Assembly (NCBI GenBank): GCA_965197275.1
Contig: CBDAMQ010000033.1
Coordinates: forward strand, 372,001-436,000
Source of the DNA: DASCOT01 sp965197275
GTDB lineage: Bacteria; Acidobacteriota; UBA890; WLXD01
DNA: 64,000 bases
Reading direction: 5' to 3'
The notes beneath the pieces are model-generated. The model was not told the origin of the DNA. It searched no databases and worked only from the letters and a program-made list of their open reading frames with translations. This document shows, one piece after another, positions 8,497 to 17,855 of the stretch. Every line of letters starts with the position of its first letter. Position 1 is the stretch's first letter. A program made the translations under genes and the position numbers.

Positions 8497-10470
8497 ATGA
8501 ATACGCACCGCAACGATGGCCGGACACCTGCAACAGCGCAGCGAAACATCCTGGCCCGAGTGGCGATCGTCGCTTCCCTGGCCATAGGGCTGCTGGTCTC
8601 CGCCTGCGCGCGGGAGGTGCGCACTCCTAGCGTGGAGGTCGCCACCTACGATATCGGCGCGTTTCTGGACACCACGAGCTATCGCGGCGCTTCGTTCTCG
8701 CCCGACAACTCGAGCCTGCTGGTGAGCACCGACGAGACCGGCATCTTCAACGCCTCTACGTTGGCGGTGGACGGCTCCGGTGCGGAGCAGCTCACGAGCT
8801 CGAGCACGGACTCGATCTTCGCGCTCGGCTATTTCCCCGACGACGAACGGATCCTGTACGCCGCCGACCAGGGGGGCAACGAGCTTCGACACCTGTACGT
8901 GCGCGATCCCGATGGAGCGGTGACCGATCTCACCCCGGGAGAGGAGCACATTGGTAACTTCGCCGGCTGGGCGGACGACAACGATTCGTTCTACGTATCG
9001 ACCAATGAGCGGGACCGCCGGTTCTTCGATGTGTACGAATATGACATCAATACCTACGACCGTGAGCTGATCTTCGAGAACGAGGAGTTCTTCCCCGCCG
9101 GGAGCTCCAACGACGGTCGTTTGATCGCGTTGGCGAAGATGAACACCAACGCCGATTCCGACGCTTTCGTCTACGATCGCGACACCGGCGAGCTACGCAA
9201 CCTGACGGCCCATGAGGGCGACATCTCCAATTCGCCCGCCGATTTCACGCCGGACGATCGCGGCCTGCTGGTGCTCACCGACGACGGTGCCGAGTTTGCC
9301 TACCTGGTTCGTTACGATCTCGAGACCGGTGTCCGGGACGAGGTGCTGCGGGCTGACTGGGACATCTCCTTCGCGGCCTACTCGCGCGGCGGCACGTATC
9401 TGGTGGTCGGAATCAACAACGACGCGCGCACCGAGCTGCGGCTGTACGACGCCGCGACGATGGAGATTGTCGCGCTGCCCGACCTCGGCGACGCCGAGAT
9501 CAGCTCCGTGTCGATTTCTCGCGATGAGCAGCACATGGCGTTCTACTCCTCATCCAGCCGTGCGCCGCGCGACCTCTTCTACTATCGGCTCGGTGCCGAC
9601 GCACCGGTTCAGCTGACCCGTTCGCTTAACCCCAACATCGACCCCGACCATCTGGTGGACGGCAGCGTCAAGCGCTTCGAGTCGTGGGACGGTCTGGAGG
9701 TTCCGGGCATTCTTTACAAGCCGCATCAGGCGAGCCCGGACAACCAGGTTCCGGCCCTGGTGTGGGTGCACGGTGGCCCCGGCGGCCAGTCGCGTATCGG
9801 CTACTCCGGATTGATCCAGTACATCGTCAACCACGGCTACGCGGTCTACGCCATCAACAACCGCGGCAGCTCGGGGTATGGCAAGACGTTCTTTCACCTC
9901 GATGATCAGCGGCACGGTCACGCCGACCTGGACGATTGCGTCGCCAGCAAGCAGATGCTGATCGACACGACCTGGGTCGACCCCGACCGGATCGGCATCC
10001 TCGGCGGCAGCTACGGCGGGTACATGACTCTCGCGGCGCTCACCTTCCGACCGGAAGAATTTGCCGTTGGCGTCGACCTGTTCGGCATATCCAACTGGGT
10101 ACGGACGCTCGAGAGCATTCCGCCGTGGTGGGAAGCGCAGCGCGCCATGCTCGAGAACGAGATGGGACCGTTCGACGATCTGGACGCCTTCCGCGCCAAG
10201 TCGCCGTTGTTTCACGCCGAGCAGATCGTCCGACCGTTGATGGTGCTCCAGGGCGCCAACGACCCACGCGTGGTCAAGGCTGAATCCGACGACATCGTCG
10301 AGGCGGTGCGCCAGAACGGGGTGCCGGTGGAGTATGTCGTGTTCGATGACGAGGGCCACGGTTTCGTCAAGAAGGAAAACCAGGAGGAGGGCTATCGGAA
10401 GATCCTCGAATTCCTTGAGACCCATCTTCGAGATGCGGATACACCGGCATCCGACCGGTCGACTGGCTGA
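8497..10470 (+). CDS. S9 family serine peptidase (prolyl oligopeptidase type), lipoprotein
   Basis: The start at 8497 is preferred over an upstream in-frame Met because of the GACGGAG site 6 bases before it; this gives 657 residues. The N-terminus has a hydrophobic segment ending in a lipobox (LVSAC), so the enzyme is exported and lipid-anchored. A WD-like beta-propeller domain occupies roughly residues 45-370, followed by the alpha/beta hydrolase domain. The catalytic triad is visible: Ser505 in GGSYGG, Asp589 in GANDPRV and His621 in DEGHGF. Enzymes of this family cut short peptides after proline or act as dipeptidyl/acylaminoacyl peptidases. It follows the small membrane protein by 40 bp and is convergent with the kinase pseudogene. 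Confidence 0.93.
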   Translation: MNTHRNDGRTPATAQRNILARVAIVASLAIGLLVSACAREVRTPSVEVATYDIGAFLDTTSYRGASFSPDNSSLLVSTDETGIFNASTLAVDGSGAEQLTSSSTDSIFALGYFPDDERILYAADQGGNELRHLYVRDPDGAVTDLTPGEEHIGNFAGWADDNDSFYVSTNERDRRFFDVYEYDINTYDRELIFENEEFFPAGSSNDGRLIALAKMNTNADSDAFVYDRDTGELRNLTAHEGDISNSPADFTPDDRGLLVLTDDGAEFAYLVRYDLETGVRDEVLRADWDISFAAYSRGGTYLVVGINNDARTELRLYDAATMEIVALPDLGDAEISSVSISRDEQHMAFYSSSSRAPRDLFYYRLGADAPVQLTRSLNPNIDPDHLVDGSVKRFESWDGLEVPGILYKPHQASPDNQVPALVWVHGGPGGQSRIGYSGLIQYIVNHGYAVYAINNRGSSGYGKTFFHLDDQRHGHADLDDCVASKQMLIDTTWVDPDRIGILGGSYGGYMTLAALTFRPEEFAVGVDLFGISNWVRTLESIPPWWEAQRAMLENEMGPFDDLDAFRAKSPLFHAEQIVRPLMVLQGANDPRVVKAESDDIVEAVRQNGVPVEYVVFDDEGHGFVKKENQEEGYRKILEFLETHLRDADTPASDRSTG

Positions 10471-10501
10471 TTGACCGGGGTCGCGCCGCGCGCCGGCGAG
10501 C

Positions 10502-12912
10502 TCACGGATCGAGCCCCACACGGTTCAACAGCTCGGTGAACCGCGGATCGGCGCGCAGCGGATCGAGCCGGGGATCCACCTTCATGTAGCCGATCCACGG
10601 ATCGCGCTCGTCAATGGCGCGATCGAGTCCATCGAACGCCGCATCGAGATCGCCCAACGCCGCGTGGACGGCGGCGACGTGGAAGGCCGACACATGTTGC
10701 GCCGACGCCTCTGACTGTAGGCGAGATAGTATTGCCCGCGCCGCAGGCTCGTCTCCCGTCTTGGCAAAGGCATGACCCAACGACGCGAGGTACAGCGGCG
10801 CTCCGGCGCGGCCCTCGGTCAGCTCTACAGCCCGATGCGCTGAGGCCAGCGCCTCCGAATATCGACCCGCTTGCTCGTACGCCCACGTCAGATGCCAGTG
10901 CGCCACGGCGAAGCTCGGACCAAGCCGCAAGGCTTCGAGATACTCCTCGATGGCCATCTCGTAGCGCCCGGCGAAGTAGTGACGGAGCCCCACCCATGTA
11001 TTGACGATCAACGAAAGGGGGTCGAGATCACGCGCCCGGAGTGCCCGCGCCAGTGCCTCGTCGTGACGACTCATGGCGGACAGAAAACCGCCGTACCAGT
11101 GGTGTGCCAGCGCGTAGTTAGGGTCGAGATCGATGGCTCGGAGGTACTCCTGCTCTGCCAGGGCCCAGTCGTAGTCGTACTCGAATGCGATGTGGGCCCG
11201 CGAGGTATGAGGCTCCGCCAGATCCTCACCGAACTCGAGCGCCCGTCCAACGGCGTCCAAGGCGCGCGGAAAGGCCTCGTGCGGAGCCAACACGCTGTAC
11301 CAGCCGCGGAAGATCCAGGCATCGGTGATGCCCACATGCGCGAGCGCGTAACTCGGATCCAGATCGATGGCGTCGCGGAAGTAGGTGAGCGCCGTTTGGA
11401 TGTCCTGTTCGGTGCGCTTGTACCAGAAGTACCGTCCCTTCAGATACAGCGCGTAGGCGTCGACGTTGTCGGTCGGGACGCTGGCCAGCAAGCTGCGCTC
11501 GCCCTCGCGAAGTGTGACGCCCAGGCGCTCGATGACCTTGTTGGCGATGTCTGATTGCAGCGTGAAGATGTCCTCGAGGATGCGCTCGTAGCGGTTCGAC
11601 CACAGCTGGGTGTCGTCGGCGACACGGATGAGTGCCGGAGTGATGCGCAACTCGCCTCGAGCCGCTATCGTCTTCCGCCCAATCGGACACTGCCGCTGAG
11701 GATGTACCCGACCCCGAGCTCTGTTCCTATGTCCTCGGTGCTCAGGTTGGAGCCGGCGTAGCGGAGGGCGCCGCGCCGCGAGATGACTCCGAGCCCGCTG
11801 ATGGCTGCGAGACGGCTGGTGATCTCGTCGCTCATCCCGGCGGCAAAGTAATCGTCTTCCGCGGCACCCAGGTTCTCGAACGGCAGCACGACGATCAGAG
11901 CGCGCGGGTCAGCGGCGCCGCGGACACCTCCATCTGACGCTGTTCCACGCAGGCCGTTCGTTGACAGCCACAGTGCCGCCGCAGCGGCAACGGCGAGCCC
12001 GGCGGCAACGCCGATCGTGTTGATCCAGACGGGTCGTGGACGAGCGGGGACGCCAACAGCTGCCGCCGCCGGCCCGGGGTACGCCACTTCTTCAAGCTCG
12101 GTTCGCGCCTCGGCGATATCGGCGACGCGGCCTGCCGGGTCCTTGTCCAGACAGCGTCTGATCAACTGCCGCACGGTGTTCGGCGTCGCCTCGGGCAACG
12201 CGCTCCAATCGGGATCGTGCTCAAGAACCGCGCTTACCGTCTCGGCGACGGACGGCCGCGCGAATGCGCGCTGACCGGCGAGCATCTCGTACAGCAGACA
12301 CCCGAACGACCAGATATCCGACCGCTCGTCGATCACCGCACCCTTGACCTGCTCGGGGCTCATGTAGGGAACCGTCCCCACCGTCGTCCCGGTACGGGTC
12401 AGCTCTGTGGCGGCTTCGGTCTCCGAGCCGCGCCCCAGCGGGCTGACGGTCTTGGCGATGCCGAAATCGAGCACCTTAGCGTCGCCGTCGGAGGTAATCA
12501 TGACGTTCGCCGGCTTGAGATCTCGATGCACGATCCCAGCTCGATGGGCCGCCTCGAGCGCGCTGGCTACCTGCCGCCCAACATCGAGAGCTGTGGCCAG
12601 CGGCGGCAAGCCGCGCTGCAGAACGTGGCTCAGGCTGCGGCCACGAACCAGTTCCATGACGATGAACTGCAGGCCGTCCTCGTGCTCGAGCCCGTAGATG
12701 GACGCGATGTTGGAGTGGTTCACGGCCGCCAGCAACCGGGCCTCGCGTTCGAATCGCGCCCTGCGCTCACCGTCCGCCGCGAAGTCCTGGGGCAGTACCT
12801 TGATGGCGACGTCGCGGCCAAGCGTCCTATCGTGGGCCTGGTAGACCTCGCCCATCCCACCCTTACCGAGCAGCTCTACGATCTCTTAATTCCGAAGCGA
12901 TCTTCCGATCAC
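10502..12912 (-). pseudogene. Serine/threonine protein kinase-TolB-like-TPR protein, broken by a nonsense codon and a frameshift
   Basis: Assembled from the minus strand, the product would be a ~800-residue sensor kinase: VIGRSLRN[stop]EIVELLGKGGMGEVY, then Lys in VAIK, HRDLKPANV, LDFGIAK and PYMSPEQV, a membrane segment (VAAGLAVAAAAALWL), a TolB/FlgO-like domain (VVLPFENLGAAEDDYF) and about eight TPR-like repeats. Two lesions are visible. A TAA at 12886-12888 replaces the Tyr codon that normally precedes the EIVELLG strand. A missing base in a GGGCGG run at 11675-11680 moves the frame so that GSVRLGG ends in TAG at 11665, while the expected ITPALIRVADDTQLW continues in another frame. An ATG at 12855 could restart translation but would lose the first half of the P-loop. 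Both lesions could also be read errors. Confidence 0.75.
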
Positions 12913-13045
12913 CGACCCGACCTTTCTCGTCGCCCGCGTCCAGTTGCAATCTACCGTTCGGAAGCGCCGTCAGACAACAGCGGGCCGACGTCGACCGCTC
13001 GGCCACACCGATATCGGATCTTGCCGACGTGAGCTGTTGCGGCGG

Positions 13046-15715
13046 CTAGCCGTCTTCGGACAGCGTGCTCGCCGGGTCCTGGCGTCCAGCGCGCAGAGCG
13101 GGTTGGAGCGCTGACGCGACGGCCAGCAACGCTGCGGTGGCAACGGCGGCAGTGAGCACCCACGGATCGAGGGGGCTGACCTCGAACAGGAAGCTGTCGA
13201 GCGTGCGAGACAAAAGCACGGTCAGCCCCATTCCGACAGCGGAGCCGAGTATTGCCAGAGAGAGAGCGTCACGCAGCACGCCGCGGACGATGTGGCCACG
13301 GGTAGCACCGAGGGCGACCCGGATACCGATCTCTCGGCGGCGACTGCGGACCGAGTACGCCAGGACGCCGTATATGCCGACCGCCCCGAGCAGCAAGGCC
13401 GTACCGGCGAAGAGTCCGAGCAGCGTCATGGTCCCGCGTCGCTGGGACAGCGACACGCGGATGGCGTCGCTCATTGTCGTGTATCCCGCGATCAAGGCGG
13501 TGGGATCGATGCCACGGACGACATCGCGAACCGTGGTTGCCAGTCCGGCAGGCGCCTGCTCCTCCAGTCGCAACACGATCCAGCGACCGTAGAACCCGTA
13601 ACGTTCGAGCAATCCCGGCATCTGGGCGTATGGACGGTAGACCACAGCTGTGCTCGCCTGATCCAGTCCGCCGAGCCGCAGGTCGCCGACAACGCCGACT
13701 ACACGGGCGGGGGTCTCCATCTCGATCGAGGTCAGCAACAGCTCCCCGAGCGGATCGTCCATCCCGAACAGCGAGCGGGCGGTGGCCTCGGAGATCACCG
13801 CGACCTGCTCGGTGCTGGCCTCATCGGCTGCATCGAACAGCCGGCCGCGCACCAGGCGAATGCCGGCGGTCGCAAAGTAATCGTGTCGAACTGGTCGCCA
13901 GCGGCCGAATGGTGGATCGACGGTCGGGTCGATCTCGCGGTCGCCTCGATACAGCGAGTTGATTCCACCGTCCTCGCTGAACGGCACCTTCCACACCTCG
14001 CTAATGCCGGCGATTCCAGGGATGGCGTCGAGCTCCGACCGGATCCGGTCGAAGTATTGCGTTGCCTCAGCCGCCGATCCGATGCTCCCCTCCTCGGGCC
14101 GCAGGTCGAACACCGCCAGTGCCTGGGGCCGAAAACCCGGATCGACACGCGTCACCTGCAGGAAGCTCTTGATCAGCAGTCCCGAGCCGGCGACCAGGGT
14201 CACCGCCATGGCGACCTCCGCCAGTACGACCGCTCTGCGGGTGTGCCGACGGCGAGCCGACTCACTCCCGCCGCGTCCGCCGGTCGCTAGCGCCGCACGG
14301 ACGTCCGATCGCGACGACTGCAGGGCCGGGATCACGCCCACAATCCACCCAGTTGCCAGGGCCAGGAGTATGGAGAACGCCAGCACCGAGCCGTCCAGGG
14401 CGACGCTCTCGAGCCGGGGCGCCTCGGCCGGCATCAACGCCAGCACCCCATTGAGCCCGACGGATGCGAGCATCAGTCCGGGCACCATGCCCACCAGGCC
14501 GAGCAACGACGACTCGGTCATCATCTGCCGTACCAGCCGACCGCGCCCTGCGCCGAGGGCGGCCCGGACCGCGACCTCGCGCTCACGGGTAAGGGCTCGC
14601 GACAGCAGCAGGTTGGCGACGTTCGCGGTGGCGATGAGTAGCGTCAATCCGACCGCCCCGAAGAGCAACAGAAGCGTCGGACGCGTGTCGCCCACGAGGT
14701 ACTCGTGCAGTGGCTGGATGGTGGCATCGTTCCCGTAGTCGGCGGGCAAGTCGTACTGTTCGTGCAGGTAGGCGATATAGGCTCGCAGCTCCTCGAGCGC
14801 GGCCTCTCGGGAAACGCCCTCGGCGAGCCGGCCAAAGAGCTTCATTTCCTGCGAAGAGGCAGCCGGGAAGTCGGTGTCGAGCTGCCAGGGAACGATCAAG
14901 GAAGCTCCGTTCCGCAACGACTGATACCCCGGTGCCAGCACTCCCACGACGGCGTGTTCCTGTCCGTTCAAACGCACTGTCCGGCCCACTACGTGCGGAT
15001 CCGACTCCATCCGCTCACGCCAAAACCGGTCGGAGATGACCACGACCCGCGTCCCGCGTCGGTCTTCGTCGGGCGCGAAGCCGCGGCCGAGCTGCAGCCG
15101 TGGCCGCAGCAGGTCGAGGAACCGTGCCGTGACCTGTGGTCCCTGAACTCGCACGGCGCCGTCGTCGGTGATCAGCGTGTGGTTGCTGGCGGTGTGGCCG
15201 GCCGCTGCTTCGAAGGAGTCGAGGAACGGCTCGATCTCCAGGAACAGGTTGGTGGAGAACCAGTTCTCAGGCCACACCACCACCAGCCGGTCCGGGTCCT
15301 GATAGGGGAGGGGGCGCAGGAGGATTCCGTTGACCAGGCTGAAGATCGTTGTGGTGGCGCCGATGCCCACCGCCATCGTCAGAATCGCCACCGCAGCGAA
15401 GCCGGGGGACCGTAGGAGCGATCGGGCGCCGAATCGGACGTCCTGTTGCAGCTCGTCCAGCAGATGTCCGACCGGCGCGCGTAGCATGCTCGTGGTCCCT
15501 GGGGCGGTACGCCTGGCGCGCAACTGGAGCGCGTCCCGTAAGGAAAGCAGGCTCCGCCTGACAAGCACCGAGTGGCGCTCGCTCCGGCGAACAGCGTGAT
15601 CGATCTCCGCCATCCATTCGGTGCGCCATCGTGCTCGATCGCCGCCGGGCGCCAGCAGAGCGAACCCGCGCACCAACGCGCGACAGAGCCGCGCAACCTG
15701 CCGATTGGCGCTCAC
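13046..15715 (-). CDS. Duplicated FtsX/MacB-type ABC permease (acidobacterial orphan permease)
   Basis: An 889-residue membrane protein, starting at the GTG at 15715 that overlaps the padR stop as GTGA. The order is: short N-terminal cap (residues 1-60), LLRSPGFAAVAILTMAVGIGATTTIFSLVNGILL (first membrane helix), a MacB periplasmic core, a first FtsX domain with NVANLLLSRALTREREVAVRAALG, a second MacB core, and a second FtsX domain with YGVLAYSVRSRRREIGIRVALG. This tandem layout without an ATPase domain is typical of the acidobacterial duplicated orphan permeases. The cargo is unknown. It forms a two-gene operon with the PadR repressor, so it is probably induced when PadR is released from the palindrome at 16085-16116. 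Confidence 0.9.
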   Translation of the reverse strand: MSANRQVARLCRALVRGFALLAPGGDRARWRTEWMAEIDHAVRRSERHSVLVRRSLLSLRDALQLRARRTAPGTTSMLRAPVGHLLDELQQDVRFGARSLLRSPGFAAVAILTMAVGIGATTTIFSLVNGILLRPLPYQDPDRLVVVWPENWFSTNLFLEIEPFLDSFEAAAGHTASNHTLITDDGAVRVQGPQVTARFLDLLRPRLQLGRGFAPDEDRRGTRVVVISDRFWRERMESDPHVVGRTVRLNGQEHAVVGVLAPGYQSLRNGASLIVPWQLDTDFPAASSQEMKLFGRLAEGVSREAALEELRAYIAYLHEQYDLPADYGNDATIQPLHEYLVGDTRPTLLLLFGAVGLTLLIATANVANLLLSRALTREREVAVRAALGAGRGRLVRQMMTESSLLGLVGMVPGLMLASVGLNGVLALMPAEAPRLESVALDGSVLAFSILLALATGWIVGVIPALQSSRSDVRAALATGGRGGSESARRRHTRRAVVLAEVAMAVTLVAGSGLLIKSFLQVTRVDPGFRPQALAVFDLRPEEGSIGSAAEATQYFDRIRSELDAIPGIAGISEVWKVPFSEDGGINSLYRGDREIDPTVDPPFGRWRPVRHDYFATAGIRLVRGRLFDAADEASTEQVAVISEATARSLFGMDDPLGELLLTSIEMETPARVVGVVGDLRLGGLDQASTAVVYRPYAQMPGLLERYGFYGRWIVLRLEEQAPAGLATTVRDVVRGIDPTALIAGYTTMSDAIRVSLSQRRGTMTLLGLFAGTALLLGAVGIYGVLAYSVRSRRREIGIRVALGATRGHIVRGVLRDALSLAILGSAVGMGLTVLLSRTLDSFLFEVSPLDPWVLTAAVATAALLAVASALQPALRAGRQDPASTLSEDG

Positions 15716-16041
15716 GCGCCGGCTCGATTGGCCTGCGATTCGGCCGTCGCCACGACCGCGCGCCGCAGAGCCGGGAACCGGTCGAGGGCGCGGGCCAGCA
15801 GCGCCGCTCCGTTGCCAGTGAGCTCGTAGTACCGCCTCGGCGGGCGTTTCTCGGCGTCCGCCTGAGCATCGTCCTCCCACTCGGAGGTCAGCAGGCCTGC
15901 GTCCTCTAGGCGCCGCAGGGCTGGATAGACCGTGCCGTCAGGCAGTCCAGATACGTCCATGATGTCGAAGCCATAGCGGTAGCCGGCGGCGATGGATTGA
16001 AGCACTACGCCGGTGGTATAGGTGAGTCGAAGGTTCGCCAT
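15712..16041 (-). CDS. PadR family transcriptional regulator
   Basis: A 109-residue winged-helix repressor. The DNA-binding part is clear: YGFDIMDVSGLPDGTVYPALRRLEDAGLLTSEWE is the PadR recognition helix and wing, and PRRYYELTGNG follows as in the family. The C-terminal dimerisation part is short, as in the s-PadR group. A GGGGCA ribosome site precedes the ATG. It overlaps the large permease gene by 4 bp. A perfect 32-bp palindrome lies 44 bp upstream of its start, so autoregulation of the padR-permease operon is the likely mode of action. Confidence 0.92.
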   Translation of the reverse strand: MANLRLTYTTGVVLQSIAAGYRYGFDIMDVSGLPDGTVYPALRRLEDAGLLTSEWEDDAQADAEKRPPRRYYELTGNGAALLARALDRFPALRRAVVATAESQANRAGA

Positions 16042-16084
16042 GATTGCCCCTGCCTGACGCTGCCGCGAATGAGCGCAATATTAG

Positions 16085-16116
16085 CTCGTATACTAGGTAT
16101 ATACCTAGTATACGAG
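16085..16116. promoter_or_regulatory. Perfect 32-bp palindrome, probable PadR operator
   Basis: Each arm is CTCGTATACTAGGTAT and its exact reverse complement follows with no spacer. It is AT-rich in a GC-rich region and lies 44 bp upstream of padR and 196 bp upstream of the divergent C69 peptidase. PadR proteins bind dyad sites between their own promoter and start, so it is the obvious operator; binding is inferred. Confidence 0.75.
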
Positions 16117-16311
16117 GATTGTTATCCACGGCGCCACCCACCCGGTTGACCTCCGCGACGCCTGTCCATGTTCGCCACTTCAGATGGCCGGCGCGTCGGC
16201 CACTCGCGTTAGCGGGCACGCCGCGCCGGGGCCCCAGGACGCAGGATGGCCGTTGCCAGCGGCGTCCCGCGCGTCTAAGTTGCGAGCTTCGACCAGAACC
16301 AGGAGCCCAAC

Positions 16312-17808
16312 ATGACCGTTCAACGCCGCATCGCCGCAACCAAGCTGCGGACGAGGGCAGTTCGCGCCCTCGCCGTCGTGATGTGCCTCTCCATGTCGTC
16401 GCCGGCGTTCGCCAGCTACTGCGTCTACATCGGCAAGAACCTCACCGCCAGCGGCAATGCGTTTCTCGGTGGCTACGGCGACGAGCCGTCGAGCCACTGG
16501 CTGGAGATCGTGCCGGCGCGCGAGCATGCGCCGGGGACGATGATCAGCGTCGGGCTTACCGCCAAATCCTGGCTACCGGGAATCCGGGGACAGATCCCGC
16601 AAGTACCGTGGACTGCCAAGTACCTCAGCATGGATTACTCGGAGCACCAGGGGATGCCGGCGCCGCTCACCAACGGGGGGCTCAACCAGTACGGCGTCGC
16701 GGCGCGGGATGTCGCCTCGCCTAGCCGTCAAGAGCTGCTCGACATGACCCCCGACCCGCAGCGCGGTGGGCCGCACTACAGCGATCTTTCGCGCATCGTT
16801 CTGGAGCGCGCGCGCACGGCACGTGAGGCGGTGGAGATCGTCGGCGACCTGATCGACCGCTACGGATACAGCACGTACGGCGGTAACTCGCATCTGTTCG
16901 CCGACGCCGACGAGGGCTGGGTGCTGCTCAACTTCGCCGGTGGGCAGCGGTTATGGGCGGCAGAGCGGCTCGGACCTGACGATATCCGGGTGTCCCGTCC
17001 AGGCTACATCCACGAGTTCCCGGTCGATTTCGAGAATCACCCCGACTACATGGCCTCCGACAACTTCATCAGCTTTGCCGTGTCGCAGGGCTGGTACGAC
17101 CCGAGCGCCGGCGAGCCATTCGATGTGTTCAAGGTCTACCTCAGAGAGGTCTACGATGGCGCCCCCACTCCGGAGCTGATTCCGAAGAACCATCCCGGCC
17201 TGCACCACATCGAGGAGCGCCTGCGGACCCTTGGCCGCAAGATCACGCTTGCAGACGTCATCCACTTCGTGCGCATGGGCTCGGTAACCCACGACAGCGC
17301 CGGATACGGTCAGGTGGCAGAGCTACGCGATGGCATTCACCCTGAGCTGGCGGCGCTCTGGATCGCTGCGACAAGCTCGGAGACAGCGCCGTTCATTCCG
17401 TTCTGGATCGGCGTCACTGACGCCCCGCCGGAGCTGAAGTACCACCGCTACCTCAGCGCTGGCCAGCCGGAGGACTCCTACATCGACGACGACATCCGCG
17501 GTCTCGAGTCGACGCGGTTTGCGCTACGAACCTACAAGCGGCTGCGGTACCTGATGGAGGAGCATGAGGAGCGGTTCCTACCCGAGGTCACCGAGGCGCT
17601 GGTAGCCTTCGAGGGGCGTCTGATCGCCGAGCAGGCGGAGGTCGAGCGCACCGCGTCGGCGCTCTACGAGGCCGGCGAGGCAGAACTCGCGCGACAGTAT
17701 CTGACGTACTACTCCAGCACCGAGGCGCTCAACGGCCTGCGCCTCGGAGACGCCCTGGCCGAGAGCATCGAGGCTCGCACGAAGGTGCTGTACGGGATCC
17801 GTCAGTAG
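16312..17808 (+). CDS. C69 family dipeptidase (Ntn hydrolase), secreted
   Basis: A 498-residue peptidase of the U34/C69 group. The N-terminus carries a signal peptide (ALAVVMCLSMSSPAFA) and then a Cys at 37 in SYCVYIGKNLTASGNAFLGG. In this family the catalytic Cys becomes the N-terminal nucleophile after processing and sits in just this setting. Further family blocks are GGLNQYGVAARDVAS, a YGYSTYGGNSHLFADADEGWVL strand pair and DNFISFAVSQGWYDP. Members hydrolyse dipeptides, here in the periplasm or outside the cell. An AGGAG site precedes the ATG. It is divergent from padR across a 270-bp region that holds the palindrome at 16085-16116 and nothing else I can recognise. Confidence 0.9.
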   Translation: MTVQRRIAATKLRTRAVRALAVVMCLSMSSPAFASYCVYIGKNLTASGNAFLGGYGDEPSSHWLEIVPAREHAPGTMISVGLTAKSWLPGIRGQIPQVPWTAKYLSMDYSEHQGMPAPLTNGGLNQYGVAARDVASPSRQELLDMTPDPQRGGPHYSDLSRIVLERARTAREAVEIVGDLIDRYGYSTYGGNSHLFADADEGWVLLNFAGGQRLWAAERLGPDDIRVSRPGYIHEFPVDFENHPDYMASDNFISFAVSQGWYDPSAGEPFDVFKVYLREVYDGAPTPELIPKNHPGLHHIEERLRTLGRKITLADVIHFVRMGSVTHDSAGYGQVAELRDGIHPELAALWIAATSSETAPFIPFWIGVTDAPPELKYHRYLSAGQPEDSYIDDDIRGLESTRFALRTYKRLRYLMEEHEERFLPEVTEALVAFEGRLIAEQAEVERTASALYEAGEAELARQYLTYYSSTEALNGLRLGDALAESIEARTKVLYGIRQ

Positions 17809-17855
17809 TCAGGACGACGCGCTGATCCCTTCCTCGTCGGCCTTCCACGACGGGA

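Noticed and set aside
13008..13017. A 10-bp palindrome CCGATATCGG between the kinase pseudogene and the permease
   Set aside because: Too short to set apart from chance, and it lies downstream of the permease gene rather than at a clear promoter.
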